Counted from the first letter of the stretch, positions 15,185 to 26,543 are shown. The stretch: 64,000 nt of DNA from Muscardinus avellanarius (GCA_963383645.1 OY726571.1:81660888-81724887); one strand, 5' to 3'. Translations and numbers: made by a program. Notes: generated by a model not told the origin, from the sequence alone.

Positions 15185-15400
15185 AAGAAAGGGGCGGGCC
15201 TCCCCGAAGAGAGTTCCCGCCCAAGTTCCCACTCTGGTCCACTATGCAAATGAGCGCGGAAAGTGCTAGGATTTGATTGGTTGATTGAAAGGCACAGTCT
15301 GGGTGGCACTATAGGAATTCCCAGAGACTGTCCTAGCGGTTGAAACTAGGGCGGTCTCTGACCGGGCCTGCAGAATTTGTGGTTCCTGCAGCCTACTGTC
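15185..15400. promoter_or_regulatory. Orphan cell-cycle-type promoter block
   Basis: A GC-rich block with a GC box (GGGGCGGGCC near 15190), an E2F-like site (TTCCCGCCC near 15215), an octamer (ATGCAAAT, 15244-15251) and an inverted CCAAT (GATTGGTTG near 15276). The octamer and CCAAT in - orientation are arranged as in H2B promoters, but no histone frame follows on either strand. An ATG near 15504 opens a seven-codon frame that ends just before a GTAAGG donor-like site, which would fit a noncoding first exon. Confidence 0.45.
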
Positions 15401-15409
15401 TACATAACT

Positions 15410-16430
15410 TACTATTCGGCAAATGGCTGCCGGCTGCAGTTAGTATTTACACCCTTTCAGCCACTGGGACCTTCTAGGAAGCCTAGCTTTTCTTAGAGCC
15501 CACAATGGTCAGATGGTTCGGGGAGTAAGGAGGGAAATCTGGAAATTCACGGAATTGAATGGTAATTTTCTTTAGCATTTACTTCTTTTTTTTCCCGCTT
15601 CCTCCTGCTGCTCTCTTTGCGAACCTCACTACATTTCTTTTTTTCTCTCCGCTTAGTTGTTGGATTTTATCTTATATTTCCAAACCAGCATTCTTCGGAT
15701 GCACTTCCCCATCATAACACACGCCTGAGGAGGCCGGGCCGGCTGGAGACCATCTGTCCCGGAGACAGGCGGTCACTTCGGAGGAAATTGGTGTAAGAAT
15801 CTTTCCTAAAACCTAGAAGGATACTGTCACACCACAGAGCAGAGGCGTTTACATGTTGGGGTACTCTCTGATTGAAGTATTGGCTAACGTCTAGTTATCC
15901 TTTATAGTAAAATGAGTTTCTGAAAAGGACCAAAAAAGTCACTATCTCCCATCAGCCTGTGAGGTGTCTGTATGGAGGGAATTCAGAATACAAAATATGG
16001 CGCCTTGACATACTGAATATTTTAACCTGAAGTCGTTTGAGGAGGCCTTGTTAGTTTTCCCCTGGTTTATTAACCTTAGTTCATAGTCTTTGTCCTCTAT
16101 TAATCCAAGATTGTCCACTCTTCCCCCAGCATGTAAACAGATTTAGCAGCTTCTCCGGGTATTTTTCTTATGAAGGTTCCTATGTCATATAGAACTCCTG
16201 TTAAATGAGTGTGTGTGTATGTCTGTGTGATCCTTACTGATCTGTCTTTTCTTGCAGGGTCCCTGGTCAATGAACCCCCAGATGAGTAGAAGGGAAAGGT
16301 AGTCCCCCACCCTCTACAAGATATCCTAGGTGTGTCTGTGTCCTCCATTTGTCTTTCTGGGGTAGAGAAGCCGGCAGAACATTGAAAAATCCAGAGAAAA
16401 ACAATCACAGACTGAAAATAGTTAAGTATC
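15410..16430. other. Spacer, no coding gene recognised
   Basis: Contains a polypyrimidine stretch ending in CCGCTTAG (near 15656) that resembles a splice acceptor. Otherwise unassigned. Confidence 0.4.
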
Positions 16431-16436
16431 TTAATT

Positions 16437-16780
16437 TGTTACAGCTGCCATCACAGAACAGGATGGGTAGCTTAGACTAGTTTATTCTCTCGTAATTCTG
16501 AAGACTAAAAGTCTGAGGTCAACCTGGTGAGCAATTTTCCTGTGACCCTCTCTTCTTGGCTCATAGATGGCTATTTTCTCTGTCTTGAAAGGGTCTTTCT
16601 ACTGTGTGTCTGTATCTTAATCTCTTAGAAAATGCAAATTGGATTGGATTAAGACCCACCCCAATAATCTCATATTTCATCTTTAAAGATCCTATTACCA
16701 AATACAATCACATTTTCAAATATTAGGAATTCAGTATATGAACTGGAGACCGATATAATGCAGCCCATAATGAGAATAGT
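16437..16780 (-). repeat. MLT1-type LTR (ERVL-MaLR)
   Basis: Read on the + strand: TTGTTACAGCTGCCATCACA, GGGTAGCTTAGACTAG, AAAGTCTGAGGTCAACCTGG, and CCAAATACAATCACAT near 16697. In reverse complement this follows the MLT1 LTR end to end, including the terminal GTTATGGCAGC-like region. Old and diverged. Assigned from memory of the consensus. Confidence 0.7.
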
Positions 16781-17051
16781 GATAATGCTTCTTAAAATTA
16801 ACTAAGATTCACACAGTTGTCTCAAATTCAACAATATCAATACTGGCCCCATTATATATTCTCTCATCTCCACTTCATTGTTCAAGGTTAAAATCTTGTA
16901 CTAACCCTAGTATACTACCTTTCTTTTTTTCAATGTATTAGATAATATATAAAGTCCTTTTGATCTCTACCTTTACTTTTTAAATATTGCCTTTATTTCT
17001 GCTATTAAAAAATAGAAATATAAATGTTTAAGAGTAAAGTCTTTTGTGTTT

Positions 17052-17227
17052 TTGTGTTTTGTTTTTTTATGGTACTGGGGTTCCTGGAAACCCTTCTACC
17101 TCCGGGCTACACTCCCAGACCTATTTTATACTTTTATTTGGAAGCAGGGTCTCTTACCTTCGAACCTGCAATCTTCCTGTCTCCGCCTCCCAAGCTGGGG
17201 ATTACAAGAGTGCGCTACCACGCCCCG
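17052..17227 (-). repeat. B1-dID SINE
   Basis: ID half first (GTACTGGGGTTCCTGGAAAC), then the B1 half ending CTACCACGCCCCGC. Confidence 0.85.
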
Positions 17228-17240
17228 CTAAAGAGTTAAG

Positions 17241-17445
17241 TTTTGACCTGAGTGTGGTGGTACATGGGTGGGACAGGACAGGAGGATCCTAGATTCAAGA
17301 ACAACTTCAGCATCTTTGTGAGACCCTCAGCAGTTTAGGAGCAACTCCATTTCAAAGTAAAAAATAACATGGGGCTGTGGGTATAGCTCAGAGGCTGATG
17401 TCCCTGGTTCAATTCTCAGCACACACATACACAAAAAGAGAGTAA
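17241..17445 (+). repeat. B1-dID SINE, diverged
   Basis: Shortened B1 half, then ID half (GTATAGCTCAGAGGC) and a CA-rich tail. Confidence 0.75.
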
Positions 17446-17451
17446 GATGTT

Positions 17452-17664
17452 TGCTGGCGGGCATAGTGGCAGATGCTTGTAATCCTAGTACTTGAGAGGC
17501 TGAGACAGGAGGATCACAGGTTTATGGCCAGCCTCAGCTGCTTAGTGAGGACCTTCGCAACTTAGACCCTGTTTCAAAATAAAGAATAAAAACTAGGACT
17601 GGGAGCATAGCTCAGAGGTAGAATGCCCAATGGATTCAATCCCCAGTAACACACACACACACAA
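17452..17664 (+). repeat. B1-dID SINE
   Basis: Complete copy ending in (CA)n after CAATCCCCAGTAA. Confidence 0.85.
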
Positions 17665-17733
17665 AGGAATGTGGTTTGCTAAAAATGGATTTCATCCATT
17701 ACAAAGTACTACATAGATATTAAAAAATAATAT

Positions 17734-17953
17734 TATAGCTGGGCATGGTAGCACATACTTGTAATGCAAGAACCTGGGAGACTGAGTCAGGAGGATCACA
17801 GGTCACTGCCAGCATCGGTTACTTAGTGAGGCCCTCTGCAACTTAGTGAGAGCCTATTTCAAAATAAAGAATAAAAATTGTTCTCTATTTTTTATTCTGG
17901 GGGTATACCTCAGGGGTAGAATGCCCGAGTTCAAGTCGCAGTACTGCCAAATG
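17734..17953 (+). repeat. B1-dID SINE
   Basis: Complete copy; the ID half reads CAGGGGTAGAATGCCCGAG. Confidence 0.8.
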
Positions 17954-18021
17954 AAATGATGATGTAAAAAAGTAAACAAAATATGTTTGTGGAGTAGAAT
18001 GGGGAAAAGAAAGTTGCTAGC

Positions 18022-18195
18022 AGGAATAGTTGGTGTTGCATGCTTATAATTCCAGTATTTGGGAGGCCAAGACGGGAAGGCTGACAGTTCAAAGCCAGCC
18101 TCAGCAATTTAGGGAGGTTCTCAGCAATTTATCCAGATCCTATACCAATTAAAAAATAAAATAGTGTGGGAAACATAGCTCAGAGTGTGAGAAAT
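18022..18195 (+). repeat. B1-dID SINE, truncated in the ID half
   Basis: B1 half diverged (CATGCTTATAATTCCAG). The ID half stops after CATAGCTCAGAG. Confidence 0.7.
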
Positions 18196-18599
18196 AATTA
18201 TGTCTTTTCTGTCAAAGGAATAGCTTGATTTGGGCTCCAGTTTGTAAAACTACAGTTGTGTAACCTTATATGTGCTTATATTTTTGCACAAGATAGTTTA
18301 TTCTCACCTATATTATATTTTTCACACACATCATATTAGGCCCAGGAAAGAGAGGGAAAAAAAAAACCAAAAAGATTAACAACAAAATTTAAACTGCTGT
18401 TAACATTCTGGGTAAAAGGATCAAATCCTCTGAAAAAATATTTATTTGGCACTCAACAAAGTATTTAACTTGAAGAAAAGAGTATTTAACAAATAGTAGC
18501 TTCTGCCTCAAAGCTTTCCACATCTTAGTCCTATGTTAAGAAAAATAAATTTACTCAAATAATTATTGAGTAATAACTATATCAAATGTACTAGAGTCC

Positions 18600-18938
18600 T
18601 ACAGTGGTAGCAATGCCTGTAATCCCAGTGTTTGATAGGCTGAGACAGGAGGATCGCAAGTTCAAGAACAACCTCAGCAATTTAGTGAGACTCAGCAAAC
18701 TAGGCAGACAGACCTTGTTTCAAAATTCAAAAAGGGATGGGGGTAAACCGGGCCTGGTGAGCACACTTGTAATCCCTGGGCTTGGGAGGCTGAGACAGGA
18801 GGATCGCGCAGGTTCGAAGCCAGCCTCAGCTGGCTTAAGAGACCCTGTTTCCAAATAAAATATTAAAGAGGTCTGGGAGTGTAGCTCGGAAGTAAAAGAC
18901 CCCTGGGTTCCATCCCCAGTACCACCCCAAAAAAAGGT
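18600..18938 (+). repeat. Two adjacent B1-dID SINEs
   Basis: A B1 half (18600-18735) is followed by a complete copy (18745-18935) with the ID half GGAAGTAAAAGACCCCTGGG and an A-tail. Confidence 0.8.
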
Positions 18939-18996
18939 GGGGGAGGGGGCTGGAGGTGAAGTTTAGAGGTGGGTTGCTCATGTTTAGTCAGTCGCC

Positions 18997-19000
<4 letters not shown>

Positions 19001-19043
<43 letters not shown>
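19001..19043 (+). repeat. (CA)n microsatellite
   Basis: Uninterrupted CA dinucleotides after an ID-like segment. Confidence 0.95.
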
Positions 19044-19046
<3 letters not shown>

Positions 19047-19401
19047 TTGTTAGGTCCTCTTGGTATACAAAAACAGAATAATTTTTAATTCCCTTCTAAA
19101 GAAATTGAAAACTACAGACAGAATTATGAACCACTTAGCCCTGTACTTTAAGCATGTTATTTACAAAATGCCCTACTGACCTTGAAGATCAATGAGAAAG
19201 TTAAACAAAATTTAGTGTAAAGACCACAAAAAATACAAGAAAATGTTAAGACATAAATACAAAATTTCAAGCCGTATTTACCTGTTGGGTACTCTTATCT
19301 AGAATTGTACACCCAAAGCTAATAAATAAGTAGCCATGCATATGAGCACTCTCTATCCTCCACAAAAAGAACCTTTGTAAGTATTACGTGTACTAATTCT
19401 T

Positions 19402-19562
19402 TTTCCAGTACTGGGGATTGAACCCAAGGACATTCTACCTACCTCTGAGCTGTACCGGCAGCCCTTTATTTTCAAAGTCTCACTCATTATATTGCAGAAG
19501 GCTTCACTAAGTAGCTTAAGTTGGCCGCAAAACTGCTACCCTCTGGTCTCAACCGCTTGAAA
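19402..19562 (-). repeat. B1-dID SINE, truncated
   Basis: ID half (CCAGTACTGGGGATTGAACC) and part of the B1 half, missing the 5' end. Confidence 0.7.
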
Positions 19563-19612
19563 GGCAGTTTAATGCTATCCTGTACTTTATATAGTAGTCA
19601 GTAATAGTGCAT

Positions 19613-19654
19613 GAGCTCTTTTAATGAGGGATGTGGGCGGCCCTGAAAAGGGCC
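19613..19654 (-). promoter_or_regulatory. H4 3' processing signals
   Basis: The - strand has stem-loop GGCCCTTTTCAGGGCC (19654-19639), then AAAAGAGCTC (19622-19613) as U7 target. Confidence 0.93.
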
Positions 19655-19685
19655 TTTGTGTGAAGACTGGAGACCTGACGGAGAC

Positions 19686-20153
<468 letters not shown>

Positions 20154-20305
20154 CCGAGGGCTGTTCCCGGCTGTGCGTGCGCTGGCCGAGCGGCAAGTCC
20201 TTTGTCCCGGGAAGCAGTTTTCTAGCATTTTAACTGCGCCAGACGAGAGAAATGAACACATTTTAGAGATTATCATTGGCCCTAGGAAGCCAGCCCCCCG
20301 GTGAC

Positions 20306-20696
20306 TGAAGAACGCTGTAAGAACTGTAATGGGACTAAACAAAATCCTTCTGTCTCTAAAGCTGTTAGCCCAGCTGAATCCTGACTGTAAAAAAAAAAAA
20401 AAAAAAAAAATGATGTCAGTATGGGCCAATCCCGGTGCGCCAGACCTATCCGGCTTGAAGGTCATCCAACCATGTAACTGCTGCGATGAAATTTCCCCAC
20501 CCCTACCCTAACCTCAATCAAAAAAAAAAAAAAAAAAAAAAAAAAAGCTTTAACTGCCGCACAGGGGTCTTGGGACAAACTTGCTGGTGGGAGAAGTCCG
20601 AAAGTCCGAGTTTAAGCCCGATTAAAGGCGCTTTGCTTTTTGCATACGGTGACGGTCTCCCTGGTGGTCTCGGGACTTCTTGATCTGGGCCTAACG
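20306..20696 (+). repeat. 5' LTR of a defective class I ERV
   Basis: Pairs with 21918-22337. Shared blocks include CTGTAATGGGACT, GTCATCCAACCATGTAACT, GGAGAAGTCCGA and GGACTTCTTGATCTGGGC. Relative to the 3' copy it lacks about 50 bases near the start. It also has two poly(A) runs: 22 A (20389-20410) and 27 A (20520-20546), the second replacing the CAATAAAAAG polyadenylation signal. Confidence 0.78.
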
Positions 20697-21028
20697 TTTG
20701 GGGTCCCGTCAGGGATCCCCAAGACCCTCACAGGATCCCCGACCCGTGGATTCTATTGCCGACCCGTAAGAATACTTGTTTTGTTGTCTTAGTGGTGTGG
20801 TGTCTAAATTGTCTTCTCTCTCGTCGAGCCCTCTTGGAAATTGCCTGCGGGTGGTCTAGGCGGACACGCCGGAAGACCCCAGGCCCTGGGCTTGGGAGAC
20901 ATCCCAACTCACTTGTACTGGTACTTGGTTTGGTAGAGACAAGCGGGTCGCTCCCGCGGCAGGCGTAAGACCAACGTCTCATTTGGAGTGTCTCCTCCGG
21001 GCGCCAGGTGGATTGGTTAACTTGTGTC

Positions 21029-21030
<2 letters not shown>

Positions 21031-21066
<36 letters not shown>
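21031..21066 (+). repeat. (TG)n microsatellite in the ERV leader
   Basis: Uninterrupted TG units followed by a short CG-alternating stretch (GCGTGCGCGCGCGCC). Confidence 0.93.
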
Positions 21067-21070
<4 letters not shown>

Positions 21071-21299
21071 CGCGCGCGCCTAACGTGTTTCTTTTGGTCT
21101 CCATTGTTTGGCCCCGGACTGGACACGAGTGAAAAGCTGGTCACTCACATTCTGTTTATTTGCCTTCTTTTCACGGGAATATCTTGCCCATAATTCTTCT
21201 CTAGGTCCAGATCTGCGAGAGCTCCCGTCCCCATTTTGTACATCTTTGTTCCTCGGCCATCGCCATATTGTTCCTTCCCTCCGACCTCAAGGCGATACA

Positions 21300-21338
21300 A
21301 TGGGGCAAACTCTTATATATATAATTTTAAGGATGTAA
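21300..21338 (+). pseudogene. ERV gag start remnant
   Basis: The ATG opens with MGQT, the conserved N-terminus of gammaretroviral Gag where Gly2 is myristoylated. The frame ends after 12 codons and no matrix sequence follows, so gag is deleted just after its start. Confidence 0.6.
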
Positions 21339-21464
21339 AAACTAGGGCAAGAAATCTAAGTTTAGAAATAAATGTTTATTGCAGAAATGAATGGCCAACT
21401 TTGGGTGTAGGCTGGCCAGCAGAGGGCACCTTGAATCTGACCACCATTTACAAGAAAAAACACC

Positions 21465-21866
21465 TAAGAAGAAGCCCTCGCATCCCTAGAAGAAGTTGCT
21501 CTTCAAAATAAAGGGGGCTTAACCTCCTCTTCCTCCAGCAGGGGGGCCTTTGTGCAGCTTTAGAGGAACAGTGCTGTTTTTATGTTAATCCTTCCAGAGT
21601 AATTAAAGACTCCCTTGCTCAGACAAAGATTACAAGCAAGAGAAAATGACAGGGTTCAGAATCAAAAGTGGTATAAGTCCTTATTTTCATGGTCACCCTG
21701 ATTAACTACGCCACTTACTGCAATGGCAGGACCTATAAATCTCCTGATACTAATCTTAACCGTGAGTCCCTACATTGTCAATAAATTAATGGCTTTCATC
21801 GAAGAGCAGGTAAACGCCATACAGCTATTGGTTCCTTGGGCTCAATACAAACCCATAGAAACATAG
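21465..21866 (+). pseudogene. ERV env transmembrane-subunit remnant
   Basis: Shows the CX6CC motif used in gammaretroviral envelopes for the SU-TM disulphide (21551-21577), then in a different frame a hydrophobic membrane segment and a short tail ending TAG at 21864-21866. Frame changes between the pieces and loss of the surface subunit make it non-coding. Confidence 0.7.
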
Positions 21867-21917
21867 AAATATTTGATGTCCAAGACCCATGATTAGGCCT
21901 TGTCACAAGAGAACGGG

Positions 21918-22337
21918 GGAAGAACCCTGACAACTGTAATGGGACTGAGGCAGAACAAAATCCTCTCTGTCTCTAAAGCTGTCAGCCAGGAGCTGAAGCG
22001 TGGATTCACCTTGGTCAGCTCAAAATTGGCTGTTAGCCCAGCTGAATACTGACCTAAAAAAAGAAAAAAACCAAACTGATGTGGTCAGTATGGGCCAATC
22101 CCCCGTGCGCTTAAAAGTCATCCAACCATGTAACTACTGCGATGAAATTTCCCTACCCCTACCCTAACCTCAATAAAAAGCTTTGTTTAACTGCAGCACG
22201 GGGATCTTGGGACAGACCGCGCTGGTCGGAGAAGTCCGAGAGTCCGAGCTTAAGCCCTAAATAAAGGATCTTTACTTTTTGCATATGATGACTGTCTCCC
22301 TGATGGTCTCTGGGGACTTCTTGATCTGGGCATAACA
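21918..22337 (+). repeat. 3' LTR of the defective class I ERV
   Basis: Starts after a G-rich polypurine tract and ends CATAACA. Has CAATAAAAAG near 22171 and an AATAAAG near 22260. The longer of the two LTRs, with the segment deleted in the 5' copy still present. Confidence 0.78.
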
Positions 22338-22674
22338 AACCACAGGGCCGACACCGTTGTGACCTCACTGGCGAAATGGTCCTCGCTTTCCCCTGTAGGC
22401 CCTGGGGGAAGCTGGAAGCCGCGGCTCCCGGTCTCCAGGCCAAGGGAAATCGGCCCCCAAAAGTCTTCCTGGCTCATCATGGCCACTGGCACCGCGTGTA
22501 GTTCTCACCCGCCCGGCCAACACCGGGATCCATTCCCTTCTTGTTCTCTCCGGTTTATTTAAATGTGTAGGGTTTGTTTTTTGTTTTGTTTTGTTTTGTT
22601 TGTTTTATGTCTATCTGACCTTTGTACTGATACTGTTCCTGCGCTGCTTTTTCTCTTTCCGTACTTTGATTTTT

Positions 22675-22818
22675 TTTTTTTTTTTTTTTTTTTTTCATTT
22701 TGCAGTACTGGGGATTGAACCCAGGGGCAATCTGCCTCCGAACTACACCCCCAGCCCTATTTTTTATTCTTTGTTTTTGAAACAGGGCCTCACTAAGTAG
22801 CTGAGGCTGGACGCGAAT
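22675..22818 (-). repeat. B1-dID SINE, truncated
   Basis: T-run, ID half (CAGTACTGGGGATTGAACCC) and the start of the B1 half only. Confidence 0.75.
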
Positions 22819-22945
22819 TTCAAACAATCGGTAGACTGGTGGCAAAGGAATTAAGGAGGCTTCCCTCAGGCTGTACTATTTAATGTAATCAGAACACACG
22901 CCCAATAGTGTTAAGAGTGTTAATAGTAGTACGCGTTTCTCAGTT

Positions 22946-23017
22946 AGCAGAGTGGCGCAGCGGAAGCGTGCTGGGCCCATAACCCAGAGGTCGATGGATC
23001 GAAACCATCCTCTGCTA
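22946..23017 (+). tRNA. tRNA-iMet-CAT: Initiator tRNA-Met (CAT)
   Basis: A 72-base gene starting AGCAGAGTGG and ending CCTCTGCTA. The anticodon CAT sits in GCCCATAAC. The T arm GGATCGAAACC lacks the usual TTC, a mark of eukaryotic initiator tRNA, and three G-C pairs sit at the base of the anticodon stem. The acceptor pairs fully. A T6 terminator follows at 23025. It delivers the first methionine in cytosolic translation. The two - strand copies at 32738 and 43286 are identical. Confidence 0.97.
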
Positions 23018-23029
23018 GGATAACTTTTT

Positions 23030-23780
23030 TCACCCCACAGGTTTTCGTAATTTTAATAAGTATAGTTTTACAATAAGAAAAAACCTGGATCTGATTATTG
23101 AAATAAAAACTTTCCAGAATTAAAATGTTTTCTGGAAAATCTGAACCTGTTCTAGGATTTTTACAGTTAAATGAACATCTTTCTTGGGCACCCAAGCAGC
23201 ATAAACTAAGTACACTCACAATAAATCAGATTTCTGGTGGCCAAAATAACTATGCCACAGTTGTCTTTACAATACTGCATTGCCCTAAGAAGCCAGGAAA
23301 ATTCTGAAATAAGCTGAATGCTATGTATGAGGGCAGGAATAGTTTTATTACTTTAATATATAATTCAGAAAGCCTTACTAGCCACGCGGTTAAAGTGATA
23401 GAGTGAAAATCCAGTGTGCAGTCCTATGCAGATATTTAGAACTGCAAGAGACTTGATCTTGCAAGTAAATAGGTAGTAGTTTGAGACAGGTGTGAAGTTT
23501 GGGCCACAATTGAACCCTGGACTGAGAAAACCACTTCTACCTTCCTCCCTGGTAAATATGTCTTATCTCAACCCTCCTGTAAAAACATATGGAGCTTTTT
23601 TTAAGAATATATGTTGAATTTTATATTTCCTCTCAGGATTCCTATTCAGGTATGTATCAGATACTATGCTAGAAGCTTAAAAAGGGGAATTAAGTAGCCT
23701 ACAAGTAGCCTACAGTCTAGACATACATTTAAACCAGTAGATATTTTCATATAACAATATTTCTTTTAAATGATTTTACA
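23030..23780. other. Spacer, no gene recognised
   Basis: AT-rich with no SINE or RNA gene seen. Confidence 0.45.
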
Positions 23781-23784
23781 GCCA

Positions 23785-23985
23785 ATGTTGTTGGCATAGG
23801 CTTTCAATCCTTGGGAGACTGAGATAGGAAGATTGCAGATTCCAGGACAGCCTCAACAAGTAGTTAGAATCTCACAAACCGTGTGAGACGCTGTTTCCAA
23901 ATAAAAATGAAAAATAGGGCTGGGGGTGTAGCACAGAAGTAGAATGCCCCGGGGTTCAATCTCCAGTACCACACAAAAAAGGATT
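23785..23985 (+). repeat. B1-dID SINE, diverged
   Basis: B1 half shortened. ID half GCTGGGGGTGTAGCACAG with tail ACACAAAAAAGG. Confidence 0.75.
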
Positions 23986-24351
23986 ATACATTGAGTGCAG
24001 TGGGAACAAGGGAAACTGATGGTTGTGGCCCCAGGACCATTCACTGCTTCAGCGCTTCAGAGGATACACTAACATAACTCAACATGTATTCACAGTTTAA
24101 GATTTTGCTGCAAAAGGACAGTGCAGGGAAAGCAGGGGAAAATACACAACGATGAGGGTTCAGAGAAGCTTTCTTGTTCTCTCTTATCAGTGCTGACACA
24201 CATGCGCTCTCTCTCCCCAGTTCTGAGCTGCAAGGACACATGTCTGCTGTACTGGCCAAGCAAAGACTGTTTGAACGTGAATTTTATAACCTGTTGTTTT
24301 TATATTGTGTATTAACTGTAAAAAAAAAATTGAGTCAAAAATATTTTCTTC

Positions 24352-24572
24352 ACTTTTTTTGTGTGTTTGCGTGTATGTGGTACTGGGAATAAAACTTAGG
24401 GACATTCTACCTCTACGTTACACCACCAGCTCTGGTTTATTCTTTATTTTGAAACAGAGTCTAGTTGTGAAGGGCCTATGTTGCTGAGGTTGGCCATGAA
24501 CCTGTAATCCTGCTATCCTCCTCAGACTCTCAAGTACTGGGAATACGAGCATGCGCCACCACACTTCCCTCA
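24352..24572 (-). repeat. B1-dID SINE
   Basis: ID half (GTACTGGGAATAAAACTTAG), then B1 half ending GCATGCGCCACCACAC. Confidence 0.8.
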
Positions 24573-24574
24573 CT

Positions 24575-25220
24575 TCTTAATATGTGGGAGCCTCAGAAAG
24601 TAGTAATGGCCCGGAATATTTCTTATGCCCCTAGAAATCCCCAAGACATGTATGTATACTCCTCTTTTTCAAATAGATAAAGACATTCATGAAAAGTGCT
24701 CTTACATTGAGTATAACAATCAGAGACAGAACCTGAAGAACGTGAGGAGGCGAAGCCCAGCGTGCCTGGTGGTCTGCAGATCCCTATACCCAGGTGCTGC
24801 TTTCTCAATACCTGTCCAGGTACACTCCCCAAGCACCCAGGGTCTGTAAGGGGTGTATGAACAGGGAAGAAACGCTGCGCAAGTTTATTTTAAAATATCA
24901 CTGGATGCAGAGAATCTGCAATATATGGGCAACTTTTGGATCCCATAAAGTACCCCTATTTTTGCTCTCGGAGCTATAAAGCAAACTTGTCTCCAAGAAC
25001 CAGCCATATACTACAAGAGAAACATAATTATCAGTCCCAACCCTTCATACGTCTTAATGCTGCGGCTCCAAGTAACCTATATAATCTCGTTTTCATTTTC
25101 GGACAATGAAAAGCACCAGAGGTGACACTTCACTGCGTTTTTACTATTAAATGGCATAGAAGAAACCGAGATGAAGCGAAAGATTTCATACACTCTCCAG
25201 GCGCTGCAACGGAAAATAGT
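24575..25220. other. Spacer, no gene recognised
   Basis: No repeat or RNA gene recognised before the Arg tRNA. Confidence 0.45.
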
Positions 25221-25226
25221 TCAAGG

Positions 25227-25299
25227 GACCACGTGGCCTAACGGATAAGGCGTCTGACTTCGGATCAGAAGATTGAGGGTTCGAATCCCTTCGTGGTTA
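25227..25299 (+). tRNA. tRNA-Arg-TCG: tRNA-Arg (TCG)
   Basis: A 73-base gene GACCACGTGG...CGTGGTTA with anticodon TCG in CTTCGGA. The T arm GGGTTCGAATCCC is canonical and the acceptor stem pairs fully. A T7 terminator starts at 25312. Reads CGA-family arginine codons. Confidence 0.96.
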
Positions 25300-25319
25300 C
25301 AAGTGTTATCCTTTTTTTA

Positions 25320-26230
25320 AACCCACAAAATTAGATTGCATTCTCTCACTGAAAAAAAGTTTTCCAAGCCAATTTTTGTTTTTTGTTTTTGCTTCTCCTT
25401 TACAGGGAAAAAGCATTCTCAAGAGCTTGGGGAAAACTGGTGCCAGAATGAAGAAAGAAACTTAAAGCCAAAATAAGGCCTTTTGGTATATATAAATAAG
25501 GCTTCACTCCTTAGGAGGCTTTGGAGCGCCACATATTTAGGAGAAGTGTATTTCGGAACAGTTTAACTGTCAAAAGTCACAATCCCAGGAACAAGGGTAG
25601 AACCTGTTGAAAAGATTTCATCGCCTTAAGCAAAACAACCTTAGTTCCTACAAACCCTAATAAGGAAAGATAGACAATAAGAGACAAATGATAAAGGGAA
25701 GAGGTTTTCCTGAAGTCACCTTTATAGTCCCTGGAAATTTTGTGATCCTCAGTCACGTCGACAATCGCTTGTTACAGCTTAAAGTGAACGCAACTGGTGA
25801 AGTGTTGAGAGATTATATACTAAAATCAAGATATAAATGGCAGGAGATGATCAAAGTGAGAATTAAGTAGGCGATAGGAACGCTTGGAAAAGATCTTCAG
25901 TTAAAATAATAGAACGATGAGGTCGAGGGTGGGTCAGAGAGGGCGGGGCACGTTTGATCTGCCCTTTGCGAGCAGAAGGAAAAGCAGAGTGTGCGTCCTG
26001 TGCTCCTGAAAGGAGCGCCCTCACTCCCACAGGGTAGGCTGAGCGGAGGGGTGACAGCAGGAGGTCGCCAAGATGGGAGCAGTGGCACGGTAGGTGACAA
26101 CTAGGATTGCTGAAGGAGTGCGCAGTAACCTCAGAAAGTGGGTCGTGTGCACGTAAAACCCTGATAAGCGACTCTTCACTTCCCCATTGTGACTTGATGG
26201 GCTAAAATGTCACCCCAATACCAGTGGAGG
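25320..26230. other. Spacer with a GC-rich part, no gene recognised
   Basis: 25,920-26,090 is relatively GC-rich (GGGCGGGGCACG near 25940) but shows no coherent coding frame or histone-type element. Confidence 0.4.
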
Positions 26231-26235
26231 ACCAA

Positions 26236-26317
26236 CGACGAGGATGGGATTCGAACCCACGCGTGCAGAGCACAATGGATTAGCAGTCCATCGCCTTAAC
26301 CACTCGGCCACCTCGTC
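26236..26317 (-). tRNA. tRNA-Ser-GCT: tRNA-Ser (GCT)
   Basis: An 82-base class II tRNA gene on the - strand, GACGAGGTGGCCGAGTGG...CATCCTCGTCG, with anticodon GCT (GACTGCTAATC), a long variable arm (TGTGCTCTGCACG) and a canonical T arm. The acceptor pairs fully and the discriminator is G. No strong T run lies right after it; a T4 is about 30 bases downstream. Reads AGY serine codons. Confidence 0.95.
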
Positions 26318-26543
26318 AGCTTTATGAAGGGTTTGTGGCTAAATATTATGATTCTTTTATGGAAAGTAATGTGTGGGTTCCTTTGATTTTTTTAATGAAA
26401 TGATTTCATATCGTGATTTCTAATGCTTCAGCACATTATTTCAATGGAAAACCAGTTTCTATCAACACCCTTCTTTGATATAAAGAAGAAAAACTAAAGG
26501 CACTAGGAGATAGGGGTGGACCTAAATTAAAATGACAGAGAGA

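Larger units (their letters stand above)
20306..22337 (+). mobile_element. Defective gammaretrovirus-like endogenous retrovirus
   Basis: Two related LTRs flank about 1.2 kb. Just after the 5' LTR, 20699-20716 resembles the tRNA-Pro primer-binding site of gammaretroviruses, with about three differences. A long leader follows, with a (TG)n tract. An ATG at 21300 opens with Met-Gly-Gln-Thr, the myristoylation-type gag start, and stops after 12 codons. Pol and most of gag and env are deleted. From about 21465, env transmembrane-subunit remnants appear with a CX6CC cysteine motif (21551-21577), then in another frame a hydrophobic segment and cytoplasmic tail ending at TAG 21864. A purine-rich tract (ACGGGGGAAG) lies at the 3' LTR edge. 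It is non-functional: frameshifts, stops and a large deletion. No exact target-site duplication was seen. Confidence 0.8.

Noticed and set aside
20728..21144. 138-codon frame on the - strand in the ERV leader
   Set aside because: Composed in part of the translated (TG)n repeat; no domain.
21465..21866. Possible domesticated env (syncytin-like) gene
   Set aside because: Only the C-terminal part remains and it changes frame; it cannot encode an envelope.
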